Of a stretch of 64,000 bases of DNA, positions 35,549 to 45,087 are shown one piece after another (positions within the stretch are counted from its first letter, which is position 1; each line of letters begins with the position of its first letter). The notes beneath the pieces were generated by a model, which saw only the letters and a list, made by a program, of their open reading frames with translations, had not been told where the DNA came from and made no database searches. Made by a program: the position numbers and the translations under genes. This DNA comes from JAAYCI01 sp964370165. Its GTDB lineage: Bacteria; Bacillota; Clostridia; Oscillospirales; Ruminococcaceae. Where the stretch lies: assembly GCA_964370165.1 (NCBI GenBank), contig CAYJIG010000004.1, forward strand, positions 1 through 64,000. Reading direction: 5' to 3'.

Positions 35549-37774
35549 TTAATTTTTAGGCTTTGCACAAAAATTTTCAAACTCGTCTATAGGCAGTGGT
35601 TTTGAGTAGTAGTATCCCTGCACAGCGTTACAGCTGATATCTTTTAAAAGAGCTATTTGGTTTTCGGTTTCGATGCCTTCAGCAACGGTATACATGCCTA
35701 AATTTCCTGCAAGATCAACGATGCTTTCCACCACAAGATTGGCTTTTTTATACTCGTGTTCATCGTCAACTTCTATAAAGAAGCTACGGTCCAGCTTGAC
35801 GGTGTCGACATCAAAGTTTTTAAGCATGCCTAAAGAAGAATAACCTGAGCCAAAATCATCAATAGAAACTAAGAAACCGGCATTTTTCAGCTTTTTAAGT
35901 ATTCCTTTCAGATCCTCTTCGTTGTCTGAAACTATAGTCTCGGTAAGCTCGATTTCCAGATATTTAGGCTCGATATTATACGAGGCAACAATCTCGGACA
36001 GTTCTTCTACAAAGTTTAAGTTGTGTAAATGTAGGCGGGAAAAATTCACGGAAATATGCACGATTTTCCTACCGGATTCCATCCATGACTTTATTTGTCG
36101 GCAGGCGGATTTAAACATATATTTATCCAGCTCAAGAATAAATCCATTTTGTTCAAATAAAGGTATAAACTCGCCGGGATAAACCATACCACCGTCAGAC
36201 TCGATCCACCGTACAAGAGCTTCGGCGCCTACAACTTCGGTGGACTCAACAGCAACTTTTGGTTGCAGGTACATTTTAAACTCTTTATTTTTAAGAGCTT
36301 TATGCATTTTATTGGTTATTTCAGCGTCTTTACGTGCTTTCTTTGTGTATTTCTCGTCATAGTCACACACGTCACGTTCGCCGTTTGCCTTAGCGGTGGA
36401 ATGCGCAATATTCACTTTACTAATGATATCATTTACGTCTGTCTCACCGCGTGGTATATAATATCGTCCGTATCTGAAGAAAAAATTATGTTCTTCAAGC
36501 TCGGGCACTAATGTTTTGAAATGAGATTGGAAATTATCTTTATCATTATGTAAATTGTAAACAAGGTCGCCTTCGCCAAAGAAAATAAACTCATCAACAC
36601 CGGATCTTGCTTGCAAAAAACTGGCATCTTTGATAGATGCTCCGGTATTAGCGATGGCGCAAAGTACTTTATCACCGATATCAAACCCATATATTTCGTT
36701 TATAACTTTAAAATTGGCTATATCAAGTTTGACTATACCATATTTATCGCTGGGATTATTTGTAAGACGGTCTCGCATATGAAGTTTCAGCTTTTCTAAA
36801 TTTGGACTACCGGTAAGCTCGTCATAATATGCAATTTTTTCAAGTGAATTAGAATATCTGTTTTTAGTGATTACAATATATAATATAACAGTGGCGCCAA
36901 GACCGATGATGATGAAGCACACAATGGCCATGATTAGCCGAATTCTAAAGACGCTGGCGGTTAAACTATCTTGCGAAACCTCAAAAAGTAAAACCCAATC
37001 GTTGATAATTATCGGCCTATACTCACCAAACATGCTGTTGCCGTTTATAGAATATGCTGCATCCGCAGAAACTTTGTTTTTGAAATTTTCAACGTGTTGA
37101 TCAAACGTTGAACCATTTTCAAAATCTGCATTTTTAAGCTGGTCGGGATTACTAAAAGAAGGATCGGTAGACACTATTATCTCGCCATCGCTGTTTAAAA
37201 TGTAGTTGTGGCCTTCTTCTTCTGTTAGTTCAGACAAAAGCGCACTTAAATAATCGGTGGTGTATTGTAATGCAAACACTCCGGTAACTTTGCTATTCAC
37301 AACAATAGGCGCAGACACTGTTATCACTTCTTTGCCTGTGGCATATGATATGTATGGCTCGGTAGCGTAAGTGTCGCCGCTTAAAGCCACGTTGAAATAA
37401 TCAAACTCAGAAATGTTTGCATATTCGCCGGTTGTAATAAATGCTTCGCCGGAATCGTCGGCAATAATAGCAACATCATAACCTAAAGTTGCTTGTTTAC
37501 TGTATACATAATCTAATACCATGCTATCACTATCTTCTTCGATAGTATGAAGAATAGATATAGTTTCTGTAGTGCTTATTAAGTTATAAATCATACTGCT
37601 AAGCTGGCGATTAATTGCAAGCTGTTGCTGGCTGGTTAGCTCTTTTAAAGATTGTTTTTCAGAATCGGTAAGTTCTAATGAAATAGTTTCCACAAAGCTG
37701 ATGATAGATAAAAAGACAATTATGGATGCGAAAATACATAACGCTATAGTGTTTTTTACCTTGTTATTTTCCAT
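35549..37774 (-). CDS. Cache-GGDEF(degenerate)-EAL c-di-GMP phosphodiesterase
   Basis: Membrane-bound c-di-GMP enzyme of 741 residues. Two helices (about 10-30 and 278-300) bracket an extracytoplasmic double-Cache-like sensor. The GGDEF domain is degenerate: the signature position reads RSGVDEF, so cyclase activity is unlikely, though GTP binding is possible. The EAL domain keeps the catalytic set: EALVRW, the Asn in SVNFS, ELTET, IDDFGSGYSSL, VKLDRSFF and AEGIET. It should therefore hydrolyse c-di-GMP. AAGGAG lies six bases before the ATG. The 284 bases to the next gene contain only that gene's terminator. Confidence 0.93.
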   Translation of the reverse strand: MENNKVKNTIALCIFASIIVFLSIISFVETISLELTDSEKQSLKELTSQQQLAINRQLSSMIYNLISTTETISILHTIEEDSDSMVLDYVYSKQATLGYDVAIIADDSGEAFITTGEYANISEFDYFNVALSGDTYATEPYISYATGKEVITVSAPIVVNSKVTGVFALQYTTDYLSALLSELTEEEGHNYILNSDGEIIVSTDPSFSNPDQLKNADFENGSTFDQHVENFKNKVSADAAYSINGNSMFGEYRPIIINDWVLLFEVSQDSLTASVFRIRLIMAIVCFIIIGLGATVILYIVITKNRYSNSLEKIAYYDELTGSPNLEKLKLHMRDRLTNNPSDKYGIVKLDIANFKVINEIYGFDIGDKVLCAIANTGASIKDASFLQARSGVDEFIFFGEGDLVYNLHNDKDNFQSHFKTLVPELEEHNFFFRYGRYYIPRGETDVNDIISKVNIAHSTAKANGERDVCDYDEKYTKKARKDAEITNKMHKALKNKEFKMYLQPKVAVESTEVVGAEALVRWIESDGGMVYPGEFIPLFEQNGFILELDKYMFKSACRQIKSWMESGRKIVHISVNFSRLHLHNLNFVEELSEIVASYNIEPKYLEIELTETIVSDNEEDLKGILKKLKNAGFLVSIDDFGSGYSSLGMLKNFDVDTVKLDRSFFIEVDDEHEYKKANLVVESIVDLAGNLGMYTVAEGIETENQIALLKDISCNAVQGYYYSKPLPIDEFENFCAKPKN

Positions 37775-37975
37775 AATTTCTCCTTGGGAATTTCAGTGCA
37801 ATTATTAAAAATATTTTTACTTTATTATATGATAAAAGTGATACGGAAATTGTCCTATATACATTCAATAATATCATGCGTAGCATTAAAAGTAAAGATA
37901 TCTATAAGGTTTGAATATGCTGATGGTGTTGCAGAATATGTGTGTTAATAATGTCTGTACGAAAGAAAATTCACG

Positions 37976-38007
37976 TAAAAAGAACGCAGAAACATGATCT
38001 GCGCTCT
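37976..38007 (-). terminator. Intrinsic terminator after the four-repeat lipoprotein gene
   Basis: On the - strand AGAGCGCAGA pairs with TCTGCGTTCT (one G-U) across a seven-base loop, followed by T4. Confidence 0.8.
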
Positions 38008-38058
38008 TAATTTAGTATATTAAGGTGGTAGCAATTTCTTGGAACGGAAATCCAGTAT

Positions 38059-39393
38059 TTATCGGGTATAATAGCTCCCGCCGTGAGTGGTGTAAAATTC
38101 ATCTTCACCATCAAAGAAAAATGCATCAGAAAACTCACCGGATGAATAATACATGTCGTATCGGCCTTCACCGTCGTTTAAATCAGGTATAAACTTTAGA
38201 TAACCGTCATTTTGTAAGGTGCCATCGGCTGAATAGAAAGAAAAAGCGCCTAAACCATCCATTTCAAAATAGCTTCCGTCTTCTCTGTACCATATACCTT
38301 CGGTGAGGGCGAATGAAAGTGGGTCGGCTATCATACCACTTTCCTGCCTGGTAAAGCTTGTAAGATGAGCATCTTCGGCGTTCGTGCCCCAGTCGCTGGC
38401 AACGGCAACAAACATGATGTTATAATCTTCGCTGAAATGAACGGCATATATACCGGTTTTCGGGAAAGAAACAATCACAGGATTACGCATGACACTTCCT
38501 TGTGTGCCGTCGTAATCAAAAGTACCAATATCAATTAGATTGCCATCAGCATCCATACAAGTGACGTTATCATCGTTATCGGGATTTTCAGAAAGTACTT
38601 CAATAATGCTGAAAGGCAGATCGGACTCGTCATCGATATTCCACACACCAACAGGGGAGTTGTCAGCTTGTGAGATACCACCCTCTTCAAATGGCAACGC
38701 TTCAATATAGCTGTATTGCCAATCAAAACCCTCTTGCCATTTTTCGGGTTCCATCAGACTGAAATATTTTTCGCCATCATTTTCCCAAAAAGATGCTGCA
38801 AAAATGGAATAGTGCATGGCGTAGTTGCCGTTTAGGCCGCGTTGCTCATTGTAATCAAGATATCCTTCGTCAATAACTGTGCCGTTTTCATCATATGTTA
38901 TAACATAATGATCAAAAACTTTTAAATACGCATAAGGCGGTGGAGGATTGACACCTTGTGGAGCTTGCCATAGTCCGTCAGAGCCTTCAAACGGATCGGG
39001 CGGCTCTATGTCGGAACCGATGATTTCGGGCTTGTCTGAAGAATATGTGTATCGGTCAGTAGTGCTTAGCTCGATATAAGTGACGCCATCTTCTTCACCG
39101 AGATAAATGGTATGCTCGCCACTTAGGGTGTTGATGAAAAAAAGGTTGCTTTCTTCGTCGTATCCTACGTTTCCTTCGCCTTGGGAGTCTCCGTATTCAC
39201 CGTAGAAATCCACACTGCCATCTTCTTTGATTTCCGCATAGAAAAAAGGCGGACTTGCAACAACACCGGCCACACGCCATTCATATGACCACCAGCCGGC
39301 ATAGTCACTGATGCTTTCATTAAAGTTACATCCTGCCATAATAGACACAAGTAAAACCGTGATAAGTACCAGAGCAAATAGTTTTGTTTTCAT
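38059..39393 (-). CDS. Secreted lipoprotein with four tandem repeats
   Basis: The signal peptide ends in a lipobox (SIMAGC), giving a lipid-anchored exported protein of 444 residues. After the cysteine I see four units of about 90-110 residues, each opening with Gly/aliphatic/Trp or a similar pair (AGWWSYEW, DGLWQAPQ, VGVWNIDD, EGIWYRED) and each containing a beta-hairpin-like DGxxxxxGxxxY/F pattern. The protein is acidic and aromatic-rich, and the units could be small beta-barrels or propeller blades. I do not recognise the family and assign no function. A stand-alone transcript is likely, with a terminator at its 3' end. Confidence 0.75.
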   Translation of the reverse strand: MKTKLFALVLITVLLVSIMAGCNFNESISDYAGWWSYEWRVAGVVASPPFFYAEIKEDGSVDFYGEYGDSQGEGNVGYDEESNLFFINTLSGEHTIYLGEEDGVTYIELSTTDRYTYSSDKPEIIGSDIEPPDPFEGSDGLWQAPQGVNPPPPYAYLKVFDHYVITYDENGTVIDEGYLDYNEQRGLNGNYAMHYSIFAASFWENDGEKYFSLMEPEKWQEGFDWQYSYIEALPFEEGGISQADNSPVGVWNIDDESDLPFSIIEVLSENPDNDDNVTCMDADGNLIDIGTFDYDGTQGSVMRNPVIVSFPKTGIYAVHFSEDYNIMFVAVASDWGTNAEDAHLTSFTRQESGMIADPLSFALTEGIWYREDGSYFEMDGLGAFSFYSADGTLQNDGYLKFIPDLNDGEGRYDMYYSSGEFSDAFFFDGEDEFYTTHGGSYYTR

Positions 39394-39484
39394 AATGGTA
39401 TCACCTTATTTTATATTAGAGTATGATATATGCTTTTCAATTATTGTAAGTAAGAATGTGCACAAGCTGTTTTGATAAAGTGGC

Positions 39485-39673
39485 TCAAATAGCGCTGATG
39501 AATACTATATTAAGCATGAGCCAAAAAACTAACGCAAGGGCAAATAAGCATGAAATGACTATAGCTACAGTGTGCTTTGTTTTGTGTTCAGAGATGCGTT
39601 TGCGCCATAGTAATAAGCATATCAAAGCGATGACTAAGATTAGTAGTAATAAAGCAGCCATGTAGACAGGCAA
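39485..39673 (-). CDS. Small two-helix membrane protein
   Basis: 62 residues with two strongly hydrophobic stretches (YMAALLLLILVIALICLLLW and VISCLFALALVFWLMLNIVF) separated by a short basic loop. GGAGG lies seven bases before a TTG codon at 39673. The family is not recognised. It is upstream of the lipoprotein gene on the same strand and could be cotranscribed with it. It may be a small regulatory membrane peptide or part of the lipoprotein unit. Confidence 0.5.
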   Translation of the reverse strand: MPVYMAALLLLILVIALICLLLWRKRISEHKTKHTVAIVISCLFALALVFWLMLNIVFISAI

Positions 39674-39847
39674 AGTTACCACCTCCGTTATTTAAAAGTT
39701 GTAAACCAATAAAACCGTTAAAACAGCTGTGAGAAATTCAGGTTAAGCACAGCTTTGATTTTATTTTAACACAAAATTTTAAAAAACGGGAAATTGTTAC
39801 GAAATTGTGATAAAGAAAAGTTGGGCACGATAACCAAATGATAGAGG

Positions 39848-39876
39848 TTGTAATTGTTTAAAAATGCTTGTATAAT
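39848..39876 (+). promoter_or_regulatory. Probable promoter for the kinase/regulator genes
   Basis: TTGTAA, 17-base spacer, perfect TATAAT, about 100 bases before the ATG at 39979. The gap 39674-39978 also has a weak AGCTGTG/CACAGCT stem near 39725-39755 and nothing else noticeable. Confidence 0.5.
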
Positions 39877-39978
39877 AATTTTATGCAAAATACTACAAAA
39901 CACCGCCGAAAATTAACGACCTATTAATGGAGCCTATAAATATCATGTTTGTGTAAAAAATTGAAAGGAATGTGTGTT

Positions 39979-41664
39979 ATGGCGAAAAAACTAGCGCAAA
40001 ATAGCATATTTCGTGTGGCGCTGTTTGTTGCTTTAATTATGCTTGCCGTTATCCTTGATAATTTATACAATATGTTTCCTGTGAATGACTCATTTTTTAA
40101 CATGGTGGGATTCACCATTTCGATTTGTATTTATATAGGTCTTTATTCATATTGGACAATTAGTGTTTACAAAAGAATAATGCAAAGCCGTGTACGTAAC
40201 TATTTAATGCTTATTGGGGCAGCTATAATTTTTTGGATAACAGTTCGTATAGTAAAATGGGCAGCGTTTGAGTTTATGATTTTTGAAGATAGAATTTTAT
40301 GGTATATGTACTATATACCCATGATAATGCTTAGCCTTTTTTTCTTTTTTATATCGCTTTATGTAGGCGAAAACGAGGAATATCGCCCGAGTAAGAAGTG
40401 GAACCTGCTTTACATCCCTGCAATATTGCTTATCATTACCGTTCTCACAAACGACATACATTTGCTTGCTTTTGATATTGACACCACAGTACATGCATAC
40501 GGCCTAGATTATAGCCACGGTGTTGTTTATTATCTTGTAGTTTTCTTTATACTTAGTATGGTGCTTATGGCGTTTTTTATTATATTGAAGAAATTTAGCC
40601 TTTCGAAAAAATCCAGGAAAAAGGCGCTGATGCCGGCTTTAGTGATAGCGGTATCTATAGCATATACTATTATGTATATTATAACTCCTGTTTACGGTTT
40701 AGGGCATGTCCTTGATTTGACTGTTTTTGGTTGCACCATGGCGATTGCGCTATTGGAGTCTTTTATAAGAACAGGACTTATTCATTCAAACATGGGACAT
40801 AGTGAATGTTTTGCAATGGCAAACATTAGAGCGCAGATATTAAATAGTGACGGTGCGGTAGTTTATATTTCTGAGAACACATTGCCGCTTGAGGCGGCTG
40901 ATTTTGAAGTGCTAAAAAAAGAAAAAACGGTTTCGTTTACTTCAGGCACACTTTCACACATAGCGCCTATAAATGGCGGGTATGTCACATGGAGCAGCGA
41001 TGTTTCGCAAATTAGAGACATGATAAAAAATCTAAAAGCTCTAAATGATGAACTTTATACGGAAGTAGACCTTTTAACTCTTGAAAACGACCAAAAAGGC
41101 GAGAAGGCGCGGCTTGAAAAACTTAATGATTTACATGATGTCATTTTGAAAGAAATTTTGCCTTTGAGTGAAAAAATAGAATCAAAAATAGAGCATAGCG
41201 AAAAAACAAAGGCAGATGAGCTGAAAAGCTTATTATTTGAAACAAGTATTACATCAACATACATAAAAAGAAAGGTAAACCTTATTTTAACAGAGCAGAC
41301 AGACGAGCACATTTATGCCGAAGATATGCGATATTGCTTTTTAGAGTCTTTTCAGCTCCTTAGGCTTTACGATAAAACATGTGCGATAAACGTAGTAAAT
41401 AATTGCGCATTAAGCCTTGATGCGGCAATGGCAAGCTTTGATTTATATCAAAACATTATAGAAAGCACAAAGTATAATTTTGATGCTGTTTATGTGACAT
41501 ACAATTTTGATGAAAGCAACATGATGTTTGCTGTGCAAATTTCAGGAGACATAAAGTTATCTTCCAATGATTTGATAAGTGATAAAACAGGCTATCGAAA
41601 AGGCGACTTGCAGATTTTAGACGAAACAGACAGCTATTATATTTCGCTTGTCATGCCAAAGTGA
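39979..41664 (+). CDS. Multi-pass membrane sensor with degenerate kinase-like domain
   Basis: 561 residues. About eight membrane helices fill the first ~290 residues, resembling the seven-helix sensor region of some histidine kinases. The cytoplasmic part has a charged coiled-coil segment (about 345-400) and a C-terminal region laid out like a kinase ATPase domain. It lacks a phosphorylatable His-box, and the N-box position reads YQNIIESTKYNFDAVYVTY; no clear G-box is present. It is followed by a true histidine kinase and a response regulator, so it may be a pseudokinase or co-sensor. The ATG at 39979 has AAAGGA nine bases upstream. Confidence 0.72.
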   Translation: MAKKLAQNSIFRVALFVALIMLAVILDNLYNMFPVNDSFFNMVGFTISICIYIGLYSYWTISVYKRIMQSRVRNYLMLIGAAIIFWITVRIVKWAAFEFMIFEDRILWYMYYIPMIMLSLFFFFISLYVGENEEYRPSKKWNLLYIPAILLIITVLTNDIHLLAFDIDTTVHAYGLDYSHGVVYYLVVFFILSMVLMAFFIILKKFSLSKKSRKKALMPALVIAVSIAYTIMYIITPVYGLGHVLDLTVFGCTMAIALLESFIRTGLIHSNMGHSECFAMANIRAQILNSDGAVVYISENTLPLEAADFEVLKKEKTVSFTSGTLSHIAPINGGYVTWSSDVSQIRDMIKNLKALNDELYTEVDLLTLENDQKGEKARLEKLNDLHDVILKEILPLSEKIESKIEHSEKTKADELKSLLFETSITSTYIKRKVNLILTEQTDEHIYAEDMRYCFLESFQLLRLYDKTCAINVVNNCALSLDAAMASFDLYQNIIESTKYNFDAVYVTYNFDESNMMFAVQISGDIKLSSNDLISDKTGYRKGDLQILDETDSYYISLVMPK

Positions 41665-41716
41665 TATTATATCGTGTTTAAATATAGCTAAATAGATAAC
41701 GAAAGGGGAGAACAAG

Positions 41717-43006
41717 TTGGCGTTTTTATCTGTGAGCGATGCGGCCAAAGCATATATACTTACTCTTTGTATACTTAGCATTATGTTTTTACTTATAAGT
41801 ATTATTGCGTATACAGTGGATAAAGCCAAACGTTCCCGTGTGGCTATGTTATCTATTTTGCTGGTTGTAGTTGTATTGAATTTTTCCATGCTTTTACAGC
41901 TGAACAAAATTGGAAGAGCAAAATACGATATTACACTTACGCCGACATATGCTTTTTTTGGCAGCATACCTTATTTTATATATATAGCCTTGAGTATAGT
42001 TATTATTGTTTTTGCGATATTTGCAATAGTTAGCTTATATAAAAAAAGCAGGAATGAAATCAACGCTTTTTCTGTAAAAGAAGCCCTTGAAAACTTGCCC
42101 ACAGGCATTGCGTTTATGACAGATGATATAGAACTGTTATTATCAAACCATATAATGCATAAGCTTTGTAAAAAACTTACGGGCAAAACATTACAAAGCG
42201 GGTCAGTTTTTTGGGCGGATTTATCGGCCTTGCAAAATAACGATGATTGTGTTATTAAAGGAAAAGAGCCAGCGTTTGTTTTAAAAGATGGCGCAGTTTG
42301 GCAGTTTTCAAAAAGCTTATGCAGATATAATAACAACGACTATTACGAGATTAAGGCGACCGATATTACAGAGCTTTATAGCTTGAGCGAAAACACACGT
42401 AGCGTGAATGACAAACTAATACAGCAACAACAAAGGCTGAAAGAACTTACCGAGGTGATTGGCAAAAACACCGAAAAGCAAGTTGCGGTTAATATGAAAA
42501 TCAATTTTCATGACAATTTCGGTAACCTTTTAACCCTGACAAAAAAGACACTAAGAGGAAACGAAAGCATAAACGAGGCAAAAACACTTGTTGACTACTG
42601 GAAAAAATTAAACGGTGTAATTAAAGAGCTGTCGAGCGATGATAAACAAAATATAACCTTAGAACAAATTATGATTTTTGCGGATAAACTGGGCTGTGAA
42701 ATAGTTTTAAACGGCGAATTACCAGAAGAAGAGCATAACACCACCACAATACTATTGTGTATCAATGAAATGCTTAAAAATGCGTATCGCCACGCAGGCG
42801 CACAAAAACTTACGGTAGATATATCACAAACAGATAATGCAATCACGCTTATCATACAAAATGAAACAAAAAATCAGCTACTTGAAATCAAAGAAGGCGG
42901 CGGCCTGCTGGGACTAAGACAGCGAATAGAGCAAAAGGGCGGCACAATGAGCATGTCTTGCGAAGATGGGGTCAGCATGTCGGTAAAGCTATTAAAAGGG
43001 GTATAG
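41717..43006 (+). CDS. Membrane histidine kinase (NarL-partner type)
   Basis: Three membrane helices (within residues 10-112), a PAS-like linker (about 120-225), a coiled-coil and a histidine kinase core. The phosphoacceptor motif is FHDNFGNLL, the HDxxG-type box of HisKA_3-like kinases; the N-box is NEMLKNAYRHAGA and the G-box GGGLLGLRQRI. TTG start, with AGGGGAG six bases upstream. 429 residues. It ends five bases before the response regulator, its probable partner. Confidence 0.88.
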   Translation: MAFLSVSDAAKAYILTLCILSIMFLLISIIAYTVDKAKRSRVAMLSILLVVVVLNFSMLLQLNKIGRAKYDITLTPTYAFFGSIPYFIYIALSIVIIVFAIFAIVSLYKKSRNEINAFSVKEALENLPTGIAFMTDDIELLLSNHIMHKLCKKLTGKTLQSGSVFWADLSALQNNDDCVIKGKEPAFVLKDGAVWQFSKSLCRYNNNDYYEIKATDITELYSLSENTRSVNDKLIQQQQRLKELTEVIGKNTEKQVAVNMKINFHDNFGNLLTLTKKTLRGNESINEAKTLVDYWKKLNGVIKELSSDDKQNITLEQIMIFADKLGCEIVLNGELPEEEHNTTTILLCINEMLKNAYRHAGAQKLTVDISQTDNAITLIIQNETKNQLLEIKEGGGLLGLRQRIEQKGGTMSMSCEDGVSMSVKLLKGV

Positions 43007-43010
43007 CAAC

Positions 43011-43649
43011 ATGTATAATGTAATGATTGTAGATGATCAAAGTAGCTCTCATGCGCTTATGCAATATGCTATTTTAAGAAGTGAGGGTAAATATAAAATC
43101 ACAAAAGCTTTTTTTGATGCCGGCAAGGTGATTGATGAGCTAAGATATGAGCCGGTTGATTTAATACTTATGGATATACATACGCAAGGCAAAGAAAACG
43201 GTATTAAAGTTGCCGGTAAAATCAAAAAGCTTTATCCTAAAATCAAGATAATTATCTTGACTTTTGTGTTACAAAAAAAGTATGTTGAAGAGGCAAAAGA
43301 GGCCGGATGCGAAGGTTTTTGGTACAAAGACCACGCCGATATGGACTTGTTGCTTGTTATGGACAGCGTGATGGACGGCAACATTTACTATCCCGAAGAG
43401 CCGCCTGTCATTAAAATAGGTATGGCTAAAATTTCCGATTTCACACCTAAAGAACTTTTGATATTGCAGGCAAAAGTAAACGGGCACTCAAATGAAACAG
43501 TGTGTGAGATGCTAGACATAAAAAGCAGAACACTGGACACGCACCTAAGCAACATAAAAAATAAAACCGGATACAGTAATCTACTTAAACTTGTGGCCGA
43601 TGTAGCGTCAAAGAAATTTATTATATCAGGCGAGGATGACGATTTTTAA
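43011..43649 (+). CDS. LuxR/NarL-type response regulator
   Basis: Receiver domain (residues 1-120) with the acidic pair VDD near the start, phosphoacceptor Asp in LMDIHT and the conserved Lys in YKD. A LuxR-type helix-turn-helix follows (FTPKELLILQAKVNGHSNET, then SRTLDTHLSNIKNKTG). 212 residues. It starts four bases after the kinase stop and should be phosphorylated by it. Targets are unknown; zinc-ribbon and lipoprotein genes lie downstream. Confidence 0.93.
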   Translation: MYNVMIVDDQSSSHALMQYAILRSEGKYKITKAFFDAGKVIDELRYEPVDLILMDIHTQGKENGIKVAGKIKKLYPKIKIIILTFVLQKKYVEEAKEAGCEGFWYKDHADMDLLLVMDSVMDGNIYYPEEPPVIKIGMAKISDFTPKELLILQAKVNGHSNETVCEMLDIKSRTLDTHLSNIKNKTGYSNLLKLVADVASKKFIISGEDDDF

Positions 43650-43676
43650 ATTAACTCGGATGAACTTTTTTTACAT

Positions 43677-43712
43677 AAACACTCCTTATAAACATATAAG
43701 GAGTGTTTTTTT
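43677..43712 (+). terminator. Intrinsic terminator after the response regulator
   Basis: A 14-bp perfect stem AAACACTCCTTATA/TATAAGGAGTGTTT with a four-base loop and a T run. Confidence 0.92.
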
Positions 43713-43801
43713 GATAAAAAATCAAAATCAGCGGAAATACACGATGTTTTATAATTTTTATTTTGCTATACTTTGAAAAAGTATTGAAGTAAGGGGGATT
43801 C

Positions 43802-44815
43802 ATGAAAGGGAAAATACTTTCGATATTAAGTGTTTTTAGCGGCGTACTTGTATGCTTGTTTGCAATAGCTATGGTATATATAAACATCATAGAAGACGGA
43901 ATTTTTGCACGTGATACGCTTATTGGATGCGGCTTGCTTCTTTTAGGTATAATCCCCATTTATTTTGGATTTATGAGGCTCACATTTAAAGTAAGGACTA
44001 ATAAAATTATTTCACTTTTAGAACAATATCAAAGTCCTTACGGTGTGGAAATTGACGTAATTTCAATCAATCTCGGAATCACAAACGAAAAGACAACAAA
44101 ACTTATTCAAGAATTGATTTTTTACGGTTATGTGAAGCGTATATATATTGACTACATAAAGAAAAAGGTGATATACCTAGATTCTGCAAATGTACAGGGC
44201 GAAGAAAATGTTAACTTTATCCATGTGAGGTGTAATAATTGTGGCGGCACAAGTTCGGTCTTGAAAGGTTCGGCTTATCAGTGTGAATACTGTGGTGCAA
44301 GCTCGGTTGCGCAAGGTGTAGCAGATAAAGTTGTGCTGATAGCCGGCGATAACTACAGCGCCGCTGAAACACAAAGCCTGAAAGAAAACTTACGGCTGGG
44401 ATGCCTGCTACCGCTTTCGATACCGTTAGTGTTTTTGTTTTTGGTATCACTGTTTTACTTGGTTACTTCCGATGCTGCGCTTTTTAATAGGCTGGGAAGT
44501 TTTATATTGGTAGGCTTACCGCTTGGGATTTTCACCCTTTTATTTGGAATTAAAGTATATAATTCGCTAAAGGAAAAATACACAAGACCACTGGTGGCAA
44601 AGTATTTATCCATGATTATAGGAACAAGAAAACCTGAAGGTGTTTTTGTAAAAGATTTAGCCGCTCAGCTTGGTGAAGACCCGAAAATGTCCGAGAAAAA
44701 CATCAAGTTTTTAATCAAGAGAAAGTATCTTGCCGGAGTAACTGTAAAAGGCGCGCCACCTAAAGTGTTCTTTTTGGACGATGGTACAGACTATAGCCGT
44801 TTTAGTCCTGTGTAG
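43802..44815 (+). CDS. Membrane protein with internal zinc ribbon, ended by an in-frame TAG
   Basis: 337 residues. Two N-terminal helices (about 5-28 and 38-58), a winged-helix-like segment (about 65-125), a zinc ribbon with CNNC and CEYC pairs (about 140-165), two more helices (about 200-255), then a second winged-helix-like segment (about 265-330). The sequence runs to SRFSPV and a TAG at 44813. The same frame continues after the TAG for 27 codons that encode a second zinc ribbon (separate entry). I do not recognise a function. Preceded by AAGGGGG before the ATG. Confidence 0.75.
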   Translation: MKGKILSILSVFSGVLVCLFAIAMVYINIIEDGIFARDTLIGCGLLLLGIIPIYFGFMRLTFKVRTNKIISLLEQYQSPYGVEIDVISINLGITNEKTTKLIQELIFYGYVKRIYIDYIKKKVIYLDSANVQGEENVNFIHVRCNNCGGTSSVLKGSAYQCEYCGASSVAQGVADKVVLIAGDNYSAAETQSLKENLRLGCLLPLSIPLVFLFLVSLFYLVTSDAALFNRLGSFILVGLPLGIFTLLFGIKVYNSLKEKYTRPLVAKYLSMIIGTRKPEGVFVKDLAAQLGEDPKMSEKNIKFLIKRKYLAGVTVKGAPPKVFFLDDGTDYSRFSPV

Positions 44816-44899
44816 TGTACAATTTGCGGTGGTGAATTTGTTGCCATTTATGGAAAAGCAAATAAATGCCCATACTGCGGTAACGGTGTAGATATATAA
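44816..44899 (+). pseudogene. In-frame zinc-ribbon extension beyond the TAG stop
   Basis: Directly after the TAG of the preceding gene the same frame reads CTICGGEFVAIYGKANKCPY and then CGNGVDI before TAA. The paired CxxC and CPYCG motifs form a complete zinc ribbon such as often ends these proteins. The TAG is therefore probably a nonsense mutation, or a readthrough site, in a gene that originally ended at 44899. TAG is an ordinary stop elsewhere in the window. Confidence 0.7.
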
Positions 44900-45087
44900 A
44901 CTTTTATTGTGATAGATTTAAAGGCACCTCGTATATAAAAACTAGTTGAACTTTTAATACGTGTTGACAGCAAAATGGTTATAACCGAGGCATATTCGTA
45001 CAACATTATGTCTCGACAAGAGAATAAAGCAGTGCGAGCACAGTATGATGTCGAATAAAAACGGCTGATGTGAAAAGAGGTGGTAAA

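Noticed and set aside
44813..44815. Genome-wide reassignment of TAG to an amino acid
   Set aside because: Other intact genes here (murA, the chemoreceptor, copy 2 of the M23 peptidase) end normally at TAG.
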